A stretch of 64,000 bases of DNA from Eukaryota sp. TZLM1-RC (taxonomy: Eukaryota > Metamonada: BaSk clade), in NCBI GenBank assembly GCA_040285825.1, contig JAUPSS010000002.1:2046001-2110000 (forward strand), in the 5' to 3' direction. Position 1 is the stretch's first letter. Each line of letters starts with the position of its first letter. This document shows positions 18,767 to 28,822 of the stretch, in pieces. The notes beneath the pieces were generated by a model. That model worked only from the letters and a program-made list of their open reading frames with translations. It did no database searches and was not told where the DNA came from. The position numbers were made by a program, and so were the translations under genes.

Positions 18767-21190
18767 ATGAAAAGTGATTATTTTGTTGAAAAATCAAAAA
18801 TTTCAGCTATTTGCTATCCAACAATAATGCATCCCATTGTTACCCACGTAGAAGGGTCTGTCCTACCCTCACAGTGTCAACCAGACTATAGTGTAGCTAA
18901 CCCTTGGCTGAAATGTACACGAGACCTTGTTCCACAGAAACATGGATTTGCCACGGCTAACCAACTCCTTTTTACTTCTAACAAGCCCAAAAAGCTTCTT
19001 GTCGTTGATTCCAAACGTGAAGGTAAACCTCAACTCAAGAATATAGCAGCTCAATTTGAACCCTCTGAGTTTGCACTTTCCCATCAAGAAGTTGAAAGTA
19101 GTACGTGCAACTATGCTGCTGGTGTCTCTTCTCAGGGTTTCATTAAGCTCATTCCTATTGAAAACAGCCCCACGAGTTACTCAACTTCCAGTCCAAACAC
19201 CCTCAACACTGCTCCCCTGGCTTTTGGTACCCCCATGCTCACCAGTGTACCCGACCAGTGGGTCTTTTACGCTTTTGTTGGTGGATGGCTTTTAAGGATT
19301 GACGCTGCTGCCGTTGAACCTTCCGATCAAGAGATTGATTGCTCTCAAGATGTTTTCGGCATTACCAAACTTCACCTTCCCTTTCATTCCCCTTCCATGC
19401 TGGCTTGCTCTTCCAGTTATGTTGTACTGACTGTTGACTCCACCCTCAGCATTCTCGACGCAAACGACATCCACAAGCCTATGGTGACTCGTTCAATGGA
19501 TTCTCCTGTTTCTGGTATTGGGTTCCTCTCAGATGAGTTGTTGGCGATTGCAAGCGAGGACAAGCTGGAACTTTTGAATCTCAGTCAAGACGGTGCCCAA
19601 ACTCAAAGGGTTTTATCCTTAAGAAGTGCTGAGTGGCAAGTTCGATCTCATTACAATAACGATTTCCTCTGTCTCTTTAATGGAATTAAGACTTATTTAT
19701 TGAAATTTAATGGAACTAGGCCAGTTTCTACTGTCTGTCTTGACAATAACTTTGGTGTTTCTATCCCTGGAGCACCCACCATTGTTGATGACTCTGTGTT
19801 TTGTGTCATTTATGTTGACAGATCGCTTCAGGTGAATGATAAACCTATCCAAGCAAAAATGCTCTGTTATCTAAGAATGGATCTTTCAATGTTTGAAATT
19901 GAGGAGGTTGATCCAAAGCAATTCCCAGAAGCTGTAGAAGATGATAATACAGAAATTGATAACGAAAAAGAGGAAAAGGTGGAAAAACCCCAACCCCAAC
20001 TCCAACCCCAACCCCAATTCCAACCTCAAGATCAACCCCAACCTCAAGATCAACCTCAACCTCAACCTCAACCTCAAGATCAACCCCAACCTCAACCTCA
20101 ATCTCAACCCCAAGATCAATCTCAACCCCAACACCAACCTCAATCTCAACCCGAAGCCCAAGTCAAAGGTGGAGCAGGTGAGCTGAACACAGCAGAATCT
20201 AGGATTGCTGATCTAGTTATTCAAAGAATGACCAAGTCAATAGCACCAGTTGTTGCTGATGTTGTTAAGTCATCCCTTCAATCAGCTTTACTCCAGTCAT
20301 TACCCCCTAAAGAACAATTAGTTCCGGATCTGGGCGACCATATTTCTGAATTGGGCTCATCTGTAGAAACCCTGCAGAACACTGTCTCTCAACTCACTCA
20401 AATTGGTGCTCAAGTCTCCCAAACAGTATCAAAGGTTCCAAATAAGGTAACCGAACACTTGAACAAACAAGTGGGCAAAATGAATCCTCCTCAGGCCAAG
20501 AATATGGATAAGGCTATTGTAGCCTCTATTCAACAAGCAGTTCAAAGTTCGTTTGCTTCTGTCTCTCAAAAGTGTTTTGACTTGGCAACCAGTGTCGAAA
20601 AGGAAACCAGTAAACGTCAGGCTTCGATTTCTGCTTTTTCCAAAGATGTTTCAAACATCAAATCGTCCTTAGATAAAATTCATCAGCAAGTGGGACAATT
20701 GGACAGAAAGGTCCAGAGCAGTTCATCTGTCGAAGAAGTTAAACATATGATTGGGAAACTATCAAATCAAGTTGATTTATTGATGAAACGTCAAGTTGTA
20801 ACATGTCCCTTCACAGATTCTTTGAAACCTGAAATGCAAGCAGGAAACTATATCAAAGTTTTGGAAACTATATTAGGTCATTCTGATGGTATCATTGCAG
20901 CTGATGCCCTCGAATCACTGCTTTCCATTTACAGAGTTCCAGCAAAAGTTTTGGTCAAGGGGATTCCCATCGAATACTTGTCAGCGCTTGTGAATTTGAT
21001 TTGTTATAGACTAGCTGCTGATCTTGAATGTGAGCATATCATTCATCTATGTCAATTTGTTTTTGTTAAGCTTTTGAATTCAGATGATCCTGATTTAAGC
21101 TTCTTAGACTCTGTCAAAACTATCCTTGAAAAGTATCCAGATGCAACCCAACTTGATTCCATTAGGAATTTGTATACAATGTTTAACTAG
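18767..21190 (+). CDS. EDC4-like: EDC4/Varicose-like mRNA-decapping scaffold, 807 aa
   Basis: EDC4 links the DCP2 decapping enzyme to its activators in cytoplasmic P-bodies. The first ~390 residues look like a divergent WD40 propeller (repeated ~40-residue blocks with strand-like segments such as MLACSSSYVVLTVDSTLSIL). A low-complexity Pro-Gln repeat follows (nt 19987-20160), then a Q/S-rich coiled-coil region, and a helical C-terminus (LVNLICYRLAADL...LLNSDDPDLSFLDSVKTIL) whose layout matches the conserved EDC4 C-terminal domain. The start may be the ATG at 18767, or the in-frame ATG at 18827 (MHPIVTHVEG): the sequence between has a GTAAATG..TTTCAG pair that could be a 5' intron. Assignment is by architecture, not by a signature motif. 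Confidence 0.6.
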   Translation: MKSDYFVEKSKISAICYPTIMHPIVTHVEGSVLPSQCQPDYSVANPWLKCTRDLVPQKHGFATANQLLFTSNKPKKLLVVDSKREGKPQLKNIAAQFEPSEFALSHQEVESSTCNYAAGVSSQGFIKLIPIENSPTSYSTSSPNTLNTAPLAFGTPMLTSVPDQWVFYAFVGGWLLRIDAAAVEPSDQEIDCSQDVFGITKLHLPFHSPSMLACSSSYVVLTVDSTLSILDANDIHKPMVTRSMDSPVSGIGFLSDELLAIASEDKLELLNLSQDGAQTQRVLSLRSAEWQVRSHYNNDFLCLFNGIKTYLLKFNGTRPVSTVCLDNNFGVSIPGAPTIVDDSVFCVIYVDRSLQVNDKPIQAKMLCYLRMDLSMFEIEEVDPKQFPEAVEDDNTEIDNEKEEKVEKPQPQLQPQPQFQPQDQPQPQDQPQPQPQPQDQPQPQPQSQPQDQSQPQHQPQSQPEAQVKGGAGELNTAESRIADLVIQRMTKSIAPVVADVVKSSLQSALLQSLPPKEQLVPDLGDHISELGSSVETLQNTVSQLTQIGAQVSQTVSKVPNKVTEHLNKQVGKMNPPQAKNMDKAIVASIQQAVQSSFASVSQKCFDLATSVEKETSKRQASISAFSKDVSNIKSSLDKIHQQVGQLDRKVQSSSSVEEVKHMIGKLSNQVDLLMKRQVVTCPFTDSLKPEMQAGNYIKVLETILGHSDGIIAADALESLLSIYRVPAKVLVKGIPIEYLSALVNLICYRLAADLECEHIIHLCQFVFVKLLNSDDPDLSFLDSVKTILEKYPDATQLDSIRNLYTMFN
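19987..20160 (+). repeat. Pro-Gln codon repeat inside the EDC4-like gene
   Basis: About 170 bp of imperfect CAACCN and CAAGATCAACCN hexamers encode alternating PQ, PQDQ and PQSQ units. It keeps the frame. It produces spurious open frames of Leu-Arg and Asn-Pro repeats on other frames, which are not genes. Such tracts are prone to length change. Confidence 0.9.
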
Positions 21191-21260
21191 AACTGGTGTT
21201 TTTTGTTGAATAAATATAACCCTTTTATGATATAATGTTTTTTTACAACTCTAAATGAAT

Positions 21261-22718
21261 TTAAAAACGTTCCCAAACCTCAGGTGCAATTCTCTTAGCT
21301 TCAGCAGCAATGACTTCAGCATTGAGGGTCAATAATTCACGGTCATACATCAAAAACTTTCCGTTACAAATGGTGGAATGGACCAATTGAGAGCCCATTC
21401 CAAACACAACATGCCAAGGGAAGTTACCAGCACTAATGGGTGTTGGCGAAAAGTAATCCAAAATTATTAAATCAGCAACAGCGCCCTTCTCAAGTTCACC
21501 TACATTGACACCAAAAGTATTGGATGCGAGTTGAGCGTTGTTTTGGAAAAGAATTTCAGCTGGTTGGGGTCCCATAACTCTAAAATTAAACAAAACTCAA
21601 AAACAAACAAACCTTGGATCTTTCTTGGCCAATTTGTTCACAAAATAAGCGGCTCTCATTTCTCTAAGCATATCATTGTGCATTCCATCTGTTCCTAAGA
21701 TAAGAATGTAAAATGATCAAACCAACCCAAAACCACAGTAACATCGTTTTCCAAAAGCTTGGGGATATCAGCGACACCAACTCCATTGTTCATATTAGAC
21801 TCAGGTTGATGGGAAACGACAGTACCAGTCTCCTTGAGAATTTGGACTTCCTTATCATTAACATGAACACAATGGGCAAACAAAGACTTGCTAGAGGTTA
21901 GTCCAAACTTGTGGAGTCTTTCAACTGGACCATAGGTTTCAGCGACATCTTCAATGCCTTCAGCAACATGAATATGGCATCCAACATCAAGGTTCTTCAT
22001 GGCTTCAGCACACTTAGTGAGAATTTCATCAGAAACAGTGAACTGAGCATGGAGACCAATCATTCCAGCAAGCATAGCACGTTCGGCTTCTGGAAGGGCT
22101 TTGAGATTTTCGATGAAACGAACGTTTTCGGTGAGGCCAGCAAGGGCTTCATCAGCTCCATTACGGTTGGAGATTTCATAAGTGAGACAGGCTCTGACAC
22201 CAGCTTCCTTGCAAACATCAGCAATGACATCGAGAGATCCTTCAAGAGCAGATGGAGATGCGTGATGATCAAAGACTGTTGTCATACCGCATCTAATGGC
22301 TTCAGCTAAACAAACTTGAGCAGAAAGCTTGGTAGAACTGTTATCAAGTGCTTTATCTAACCGCCACCAAAGACGTTCCAATACTTGACCAAAGTTGGCA
22401 GGAGGGTCATCCTTAAGAGCCATACCACGAGAATACATGCCTAAGATAAGTTTTTAAGGGACTAAACTGACCGTAGAAGTGAGTGTGAGCAGAGATTAAA
22501 CCGGGGGCAATTAAGCGACCCTCAACGTCGATTTTAACAACATCGGGATTGTTTAAGTGCTTGTATAAAACTTCAGATGAAGTGCCGACATCAACGATGG
22601 TAGAGTTCTGAAAAGCAACTGCACCATTTTCGATTACTTGGCAGTTTGGGCCATGAGTCACAACAGTTCCATTATAGAGAATCTTAAGATCGGTGTCTTT
22701 CATTGATACAAGAGTCAT
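21261..22718 (-). CDS. ssnA-like: SsnA-like amidohydrolase (aminohydrolase), 453 aa, three mini-introns
   Basis: Metal-dependent amidohydrolase-superfamily deaminase closest in pattern to bacterial SsnA, a partner of YgeW in the anaerobic purine-degradation cluster. Introns at 22441-22471 (31 nt), 21695-21726 (32 nt) and 21580-21612 (33 nt) all have GT..AG ends on the minus strand, and removing them joins the conserved blocks. Visible motifs: HTHFYG at about 78-83 (metal site), LERLWWRLD, TTVFDHHASP, HIHVAEG, AHCVHV, ESNMNNGVG, the spliced GTDGMHNDM, ADLIILDYFSPTP, and the C-terminal VWERF typical of SsnA. CDS = complement(join(21261..21579,21613..21694,21727..22440,22472..22718)). The E. coli protein is about 442 aa. 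Substrate is uncertain; guanine-like or related amidine deamination is an inference from neighbours in bacteria. Confidence 0.88.
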
Positions 22719-22789
22719 TGTTTGAATAGAAGAAGGTATTAATAGTGATATTTGAACCTATTGAGATTATTTAGGTTTTACAATTACTT

Positions 22790-24260
22790 CTTTACAAAGC
22801 AGTTTTGCTACCAACCCTTTTGGCAAAACATGTTTTAATAGAAATGCATTTATTAGTCAACAAAAAAAGTTTGTTGGCATCGATTGTTTTTGGTCGTGTC
22901 AAACACAAAGCTTCTAAATTTTTAAATCCTCATCAATTTGGAATAAAAACAATTGATGGTGCTTCTGTGGCTGCTCTTGCCTCTGATACTTTTTTAAATT
23001 CAGAGGATAATAATTTTCTTTTTGATCTCGACTTCAAAAATGCTTTTAATTCTGTGAAACGAAAAGCAATTTTTGATGTAATTAAATCTGATTTTCCTGA
23101 GCTTCCAATTTATTTCTATCACTTTTATGGTAAAGAATCAAATTTAATTTTTAATTCATTTGGTTTAAAATCATCTTCAAGTGAAAAACAAGGTGATTCT
23201 TCAGTTACTTTCTTGTTTTGTTTAGCTATTCACAAAATTTTAGATATCATTAAGCAAAAATATCCTTCCCTAAAAATAGTTGCTTTTATGGATGATATAT
23301 CCCTGATTGGTTCATTTGATTGACTACAATTGCTTGCTCAAGAAATTGCCGATTCATATGAAAATATTGGGCTTCATCTTAATGCGAGCAAATGCCTTCT
23401 GATTGGCTCTTCTGCTCAGGATCTTGTGATAAACGATTCTCTTGTCCCTTTTACTAACTATAGTAGTGATGCTTTTATAGTTTCTTGGTTGTTGGTTAGG
23501 AAATGTGCCTCAAATTCGGAATGAATTACAAGTTACTATGGAAAAAATGAAAATTGAACTTGATTCGATTTCTTTTTTATATTTAGAAAAACATATTGAA
23601 TTTTTTATACTTAAAATTTGCTATACTGGGAGAATAACCACATTTTGAGATTTTGTGCCCCTTCCATAGCATTAAATTTTTCTGTCGTTCCTTTAAGTCA
23701 TTGAGAACAGACTTTTTTTTCTGATTTATTGGATGTAGAAAGGAATGTTGAAAAGTCACTTATTTTCTTCAGCAAATTTGGGTGGTATTGGATTTACAAA
23801 ATCTTCTATTTGGTGTCAATCAGCATTTTTGGGTGGAGGCAAGAATTTTATTTACGAATTTTTTCGTAAATTTCCGGCAAATTCTCATTTATTAGTTCCC
23901 AGTTGCAGTCCATATTTGAATGGGTTATTTTGTGAACTCCATAGATTGCCGCCACAAATCTAGATCAAATGTTTTCCCCAATCAATTCAAGAAATTCCGA
24001 ACCAACCTCTTTTTAATTTGCAATTTTGCTGTAAAAAGCTTCAACAAAAATTGTCAAAGATTTTCGAAAACTTGGATTTTGATGTTAGACTTTTGCAAAT
24101 TTTTTACAAGATATGTGTGATAGTTCATCTTCTGCCTTAGTAACAACAACTCCTCAAGTTCATGGCACTCTCTTAACTGATTATGCCTGGCGTTGAATAT
24201 GAGATTTCGCTCCTTTATCTCGCCTGATAATTTACCTCATAATTTAATTTGTAAACTCGA
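22790..24260 (+). pseudogene. Non-LTR retrotransposon, reverse transcriptase domain, broken
   Basis: Plus-strand frame 22805-23323 carries reverse-transcriptase blocks: HQFGIKTIDGASVAA, LFDLDFKNAFNSVKRKAI (block with the first Asp), EKQGDSSVTFLFCLAI, and FMDDISLIGS (the YxDD box with Met in place of the second residue). A TGA at 23322 then interrupts it; the next frame continues with ADSYENIGLHLNASKCLLIG and, further on, LGGIGFTKSS (thumb region). The order of motifs is that of LINE-type RTs whose downstream part encodes a restriction-like endonuclease, such as the R2/NeSL/Utopia groups. Several stops and frameshifts make it inactive. Confidence 0.75.
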
Positions 24261-24269
24261 AAAATTACA

Positions 24270-24704
24270 ATTACTGATTTGTTAAATTGTAAACAATTTA
24301 TTACTTATAGAAGCAAGGTTCACGATGCTGTAAGAGACCAATTATATTATATGTGTAAGTCTAATAGAATTGAATCCTTTTTGGAACCTCTGTTGTCAAA
24401 TCTGTTTGATGCAGAAGATGATTTTCATAAGAATAATAGAGGTGATGTTATATTACCTGGATTAGATGGACTCTTCATTTTATTGGATGTAATGTCTATT
24501 GATCCTTGTAATGCCTCAAATGAAAGGCTTGCTAATTCTGAAATTCATAATCCTCTTTCAAATGCTGAAAATTTCAAAATCAAAAAATACAATGAACCTT
24601 TGTCCAAATTGTCCGGTCAACAGCATGCAAAATATAATTTGTATCCATTTGTATTTTGTCTATTTGGTTCACTTGCTCCAACGGCTATACGTAATTCATA
24701 ATAC
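24270..24704 (+). pseudogene. Restriction-like endonuclease (REL) domain of the retrotransposon, host copy, interrupted
   Basis: Frame 24279-24701 reads NCKQFITYRSKVHDAVRDQ (zinc/His region), RGDVILPGLDGLFILLDVMS, and KYNLYPFVFCLFGSLAPTAIR, then breaks off. The RGD..LLDV spacing fits a PD-(D/E)XK endonuclease core with Gly in place of the Pro. The missing continuation reappears at 25478-25814, so a second retrotransposon copy was inserted here. See the nested-insertion finding. Confidence 0.6.
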
Positions 24705-25477
24705 TTTCTCATCTGTGTTTTATTTGGCCCAATAACGTTCCTCATATTTTGGTTTGCGAATGTGGATCAAAAATGATCAATGATTTGTCCAAATCATTTG
24801 TTTAACTGTAAACATTTTATTACTTTTCGAACAAAAGTTTATGATGCAGTTAGAGATCAGTTTTATTGTATGTCAAAGTCTCACAAAATTGTCTCCTATT
24901 TGGAATCATTACTTTCTAGTTTGGTTGATGAGGACACTTTGAATTCTTTTGGTCGTAACAGAGGTGATTTAATGCTTGAAGGACTTGATGGGACCACTAT
25001 CATTACTGATGTGAGTTCAACTGATGTGGGTAATAATTCTTTCATACCATTAGCTCAGTCAAAACACAAGAATCCGCTGTGTGTTGCCGAAAATTCTAAA
25101 ATTGATAAATATAAAGCAAGGTTGGTTTCCTTGAATGCTGAATCTCACACTCATCATGTCCTTTGTCCATTTGCTTTTTCCTCACATGGTACGCTTGGAC
25201 CACTTGCTTTATCTTTTTTGGATGATTTTGTTCAAATTGTAAAACAACGTACAGGAAGAATCTTTGACAAAACGTTTTGGCAGAACAGAATTGTATTTTC
25301 AATTCTCAAAGGTGTTGTATCTTTATTATCCTCTGCTTTATTATCTCTTGGTCGCTTTTATGAAGGAAAAACTTCCAGTCAATTTTTGTTGACTGCTTTG
25401 GGATATGAAGATTTATAATTTTTATTTTTGTGTTTAGTTTTTTAAAAGTAATGATTTAAATTTAATTTTTTTAAAAG
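24705..25477 (+). pseudogene. 5'-truncated retrotransposon copy nested inside another copy
   Basis: Starts in the C-terminal zinc finger region (VPHILVCECGSK near 24730, frameshifted), followed by frame 24780-25418: HLFNCKHFITFRTKVYDAVRDQ, RGDLMLEGLDGTTIITDV, HHVLCPFAFSSHGTLGPLAL, NRIVFSILKGVVSLLSSALL, ending ALGYEDL and TAA at 25416-25418, then an AT-rich 3' tail. Apart from its N-terminal truncation and one frameshift it is the best preserved C-terminus of the family in the window. Confidence 0.65.
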
Positions 25478-25814
25478 CTGAAAATTTCAAAATCAAAAAA
25501 TACAATGAACCTTTGTCCAAATTGTCCAGCCACTGCTTGCAAGGTACAATTTGTATCCATTTATATTTTCTCTATTTGGGTCACTTGCTCCCACGGCTAT
25601 ACGCCTTTTGGCAAATTTTGAAATGATTGTAAAGAGCAGAAAAAACAGAAATTTCAACAGATTGTTTTGGCAAAATAGAATTATGTTTATTATTTTTAAG
25701 GGGATGTTCAAGATGGTTTCTGCTGCTTTGCTTTCTCTTGGATTTCATTATGAGAGAGATCCATCTAGTTATTTTGTTTTGGGAGAGATGGATTATTTAG
25801 ATGTTGATTTATAA
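25478..25814 (+). pseudogene. Downstream half of the interrupted retrotransposon copy
   Basis: Begins by repeating about 140 bp of 24562-24700 (AENFKIKKYNEPLSKL...) and then continues to the family C-terminus: NRLFWQNRIMFIIFKGMFKMVSAALLSLG, ending in TAA at 25812-25814. The repeat plus continuation shows it is the other side of the insertion of the copy at 24705-25477. Confidence 0.6.
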
Positions 25815-26290
25815 GTTTTCTAATAAATAAATATATTTCAAAGAAAAACTGTATTTTGGTCCAAAATACTTCAGTCCAATCAAAAACTAGTAAACAAACT
25901 TGAAATTCTATTTCTTCCTGCCCCAAGTCAGCCAAAAAGAATTGACTGGAAGATATTCCTTTATAAAACCGTCCAAAAAATAACGCAGAATTCAATAGAA
26001 GGAAATCAGCTTTAAAAATTGAAAATACAATTCTGAAATACAATGAAAATACAATGAGTGTGAGATTCAGCATTCAAAGATAGCAACTTTGCTTTAAATT
26101 TATCAATCTTAGTTTTTCGGCAACAGATGAGGGGTTTCTATATTTTGACTGAGCTAAAAATACAATTCTGCTTGACTCTGACATACAAAAGAGTTGATCA
26201 CTTATTGCATCATCAACATTTGATGGGATAGTAGGGTGTTCACAACTAGAAAGATGATTTGGAGAAATTTTCGTCCACATTTACAAATCA
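25815..26290 (-). pseudogene. Retrotransposon C-terminal remnant, opposite orientation
   Basis: On the minus strand, SPNHLSSCEHPTIPSNVDDAISDQLF and FRIVFSIFKADFLLLNSALFFGRFYKG match the zinc-finger and C-terminal parts of the same retrotransposon family, with the central endonuclease core deleted. Frameshifted and partial. Confidence 0.5.
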
Positions 26291-26653
26291 AATAATGAGG
26301 CACGTTGTCTGGCCAATTGAAACATCGAAGGCACATTGTACATGAAAATGTACTAAAAATAGACCACAGATTCGAGAAATCTGATTAATTGAACTGTTGT
26401 GGACATCTTACAAAAAATTTGAGAAAGCAGAATTCTCATCTTTGGACGATCCAAGATGAACATTAATATCGAATACTTTAATAATTGTTATTATTAATTT
26501 TATATAAATAAACTGGAATTGGGTGTATCAGGCTGACCAAGGATTAGGAATGTTTATGATTATCTGCTGACCTTCAGCACCCGTTGATCAATAGAGTTGA
26601 GCGTCTTCAACAGAAAATCAGTTCATTTGATTTAAATAAATAGAAACCAAGTG

Positions 26654-28714
26654 ATGTACAAAAGATCTACAGTAATAATCTACAGCTACATTCTGCTCTC
26701 AACACTTCTTCACTTCCTTGCAATGCAGAACAAAATACAACGTGTAGGGAGACAGCTTGGGAGAGTGGGTCGGAAGATCAAAACACTCCATAGATCCTCA
26801 ACTGTCTCTCGATCGTTTAAATTTTTGCAGCACTTAACCATCAAGCAGATCATCGCCCTATGCTCATTTCTTACTAGTCTATATGTTGCTCTTCACTCAG
26901 GGTTCTCCATCAACCAACAAACTATGGGTGATGTCTTTGAACCGTTGTACTACATGGTTTATGGTAAAGGAATCATGAATCTTCAATGGTATCAACGTCA
27001 AGTACCCTCTATCATGCCCATTCTGCTCTACCCTTTTGGTGTGATTCTTAAGCTATTCTTTTCAAAGTATATGGTCCTGTTCCTTTTGCAGGTAATCCCT
27101 GCGATATTGTCCACAATAACTCATCTTCATCTAGCAAACTCTGCTAGTGCACGGTTTGGTAAAGTAGTTGGTCACCTTACCCATGTGTTCCTCTCTTTCA
27201 ACACCTTTGTTTTATGGGGTTCCACGACTCCTGGTGTTGATCTTTTAGTTGTCTCACTCTTCACACTAGCCCTCAGCTACTGGCTTCAGGACCGCATTCC
27301 ATCAATGATATTCTGTCTTGTGATCATGACGTCTCTGAAACCTCCTTTGTTTTTGGTCCTCGCTGCTTTCGTTCTTGAGGAATTGCTAAGATGTGCCAGT
27401 ACACGTAGCTGCCCTCCCAAAACTGTATTCGTCTTCCAGTTGTACTGGACAGTGGTCTTTTCTATCTGCTGTTTGGTAACAATGACGTTCTTTGATTCAG
27501 CATTTCATAGGTCCATCACTTCTTCTTTCATCAATCAATTGTTCTTCAAATCCCATACCAGGCCTTCGGTGCTTTCTTTATTTTGGTTTTTGCTTCGTGA
27601 AAATACTTCCTTTTTATTGGTTTTTGCGACCTTATCTCTCATAGTGTGTTCAGCTATTCGTACACTAACCATTACACTTGTAGCTTCATGCTTCATACTA
27701 CACTTTACTTCCATGTCAACTCCCACAGGATTTGGTTTTGCTGTCCCTTACCTTTCTTTATGTGCAGGAATCACACTGTCCCGTGTTGGTGGATTCTCTA
27801 CTGTCCCCACATCATATGTTAGACCAGATGAAACCCCTCCCACTCCCGATACCGTTGATCTAGACACTACCCCTACCAATGCTGAGAAAATTAAGGTAAA
27901 ACAAGGATACTTACCTCCCAGACAACTGAACCAAGCATTGAAAGGACCTGTGATGGGAGGTTTTGTAGGGTTAGTGTTGGTGGTTGGTTTTGCAATGCTT
28001 TACATCACAACAGGACTGTCATTTGTCGGACTACGTTCTGCTATGGTTGCTCCATTAAAGGATGGTTACAGAAGGTTTGGTCCAGCATCAGCATCAATGT
28101 ACATCAAGTCTACACCAAAAGAGGATCTTCCCATGGGTTGTATTATCACCCTACCTTATTCTTCATGGCTACTACCTCGCCAGTGTGATAAGGCATATGT
28201 TGTCTCTTTCTTTGATGAATACGAAGAAGGAGCGCATGGTGCACCGTACAAAAGGTTTGAGGATAAGAAGATTTCTGCTTATATCGACTTTGATAAAGGA
28301 GGTCCCAAGATTTCCAAAGATACAGACATTTGGAGTCATTTGAAGCAAATTGAAACAATAAACCAAATGGGAGAAGACATTAACTGTGATGACGTCATCC
28401 TGGGAAACAGGATTGGGATGATTTTGATCCAGGGTCAAAAACGACCTTCCCACAAGACGAAGATTCAACTAGAACTGGCTAGTCAACAACGGTTCAAAGA
28501 TGAATATCAATCGATTTGGAACTTTTACTACGAACATTATCTTGCAAATTGTTTGAAATTCTTTTTCCCCACAAATGAAATAAGAGGATTTGATAATTAT
28601 CATTCCCTTTCTTGGAGAGATAGGGTATTGTTTGGGTGGTTGAGACCCAAAGCTAAAAAGTACATGAAACAAAGGAAAATTGGTTTAGTAAATTTCTATA
28701 TTCGTGATAGATAG
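26654..28714 (+). CDS. GT22-family ER mannosyltransferase (ALG9/ALG12/PIG-B type), 686 aa
   Basis: Multi-pass membrane protein with about ten hydrophobic segments between residues 60 and 470. The luminal first loop has the family pattern around MGDVFEPLYYMVYGKG...QWYQRQVPSIMPILLYP, comparable to the HPDE..E..Y.YG.G..WE....RS..P motif of dolichol-phosphate-mannose-dependent GT22 enzymes that build GPI anchors or N-glycan precursors. The usual first-loop DE pair appears as GD, so the sequence is divergent. The C-terminal third is soluble. Which enzyme it is (GPI10/PIG-B, PIG-Z, ALG9 or ALG12) cannot be settled here. The start is the ATG at 26654. It ends with TAG; the next gene's 3' end faces it about 110 nt away. 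Confidence 0.6.
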   Translation: MYKRSTVIIYSYILLSTLLHFLAMQNKIQRVGRQLGRVGRKIKTLHRSSTVSRSFKFLQHLTIKQIIALCSFLTSLYVALHSGFSINQQTMGDVFEPLYYMVYGKGIMNLQWYQRQVPSIMPILLYPFGVILKLFFSKYMVLFLLQVIPAILSTITHLHLANSASARFGKVVGHLTHVFLSFNTFVLWGSTTPGVDLLVVSLFTLALSYWLQDRIPSMIFCLVIMTSLKPPLFLVLAAFVLEELLRCASTRSCPPKTVFVFQLYWTVVFSICCLVTMTFFDSAFHRSITSSFINQLFFKSHTRPSVLSLFWFLLRENTSFLLVFATLSLIVCSAIRTLTITLVASCFILHFTSMSTPTGFGFAVPYLSLCAGITLSRVGGFSTVPTSYVRPDETPPTPDTVDLDTTPTNAEKIKVKQGYLPPRQLNQALKGPVMGGFVGLVLVVGFAMLYITTGLSFVGLRSAMVAPLKDGYRRFGPASASMYIKSTPKEDLPMGCIITLPYSSWLLPRQCDKAYVVSFFDEYEEGAHGAPYKRFEDKKISAYIDFDKGGPKISKDTDIWSHLKQIETINQMGEDINCDDVILGNRIGMILIQGQKRPSHKTKIQLELASQQRFKDEYQSIWNFYYEHYLANCLKFFFPTNEIRGFDNYHSLSWRDRVLFGWLRPKAKKYMKQRKIGLVNFYIRDR

Positions 28715-28822
28715 TGAGGAATAAAGAATGAAATTGACAATTATCAACAAAGGACAGAACACTAGATGTTTATAAACACCAAAAATATACAAGAATTAGA
28801 TACAGAAAGAACCAACAGAACC

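Noticed and set aside
19886-20186. Open frames with Leu-Arg or Asn-Pro repeats
   Set aside because: They are other-frame readings of the Pro-Gln codon repeat in the EDC4-like gene.
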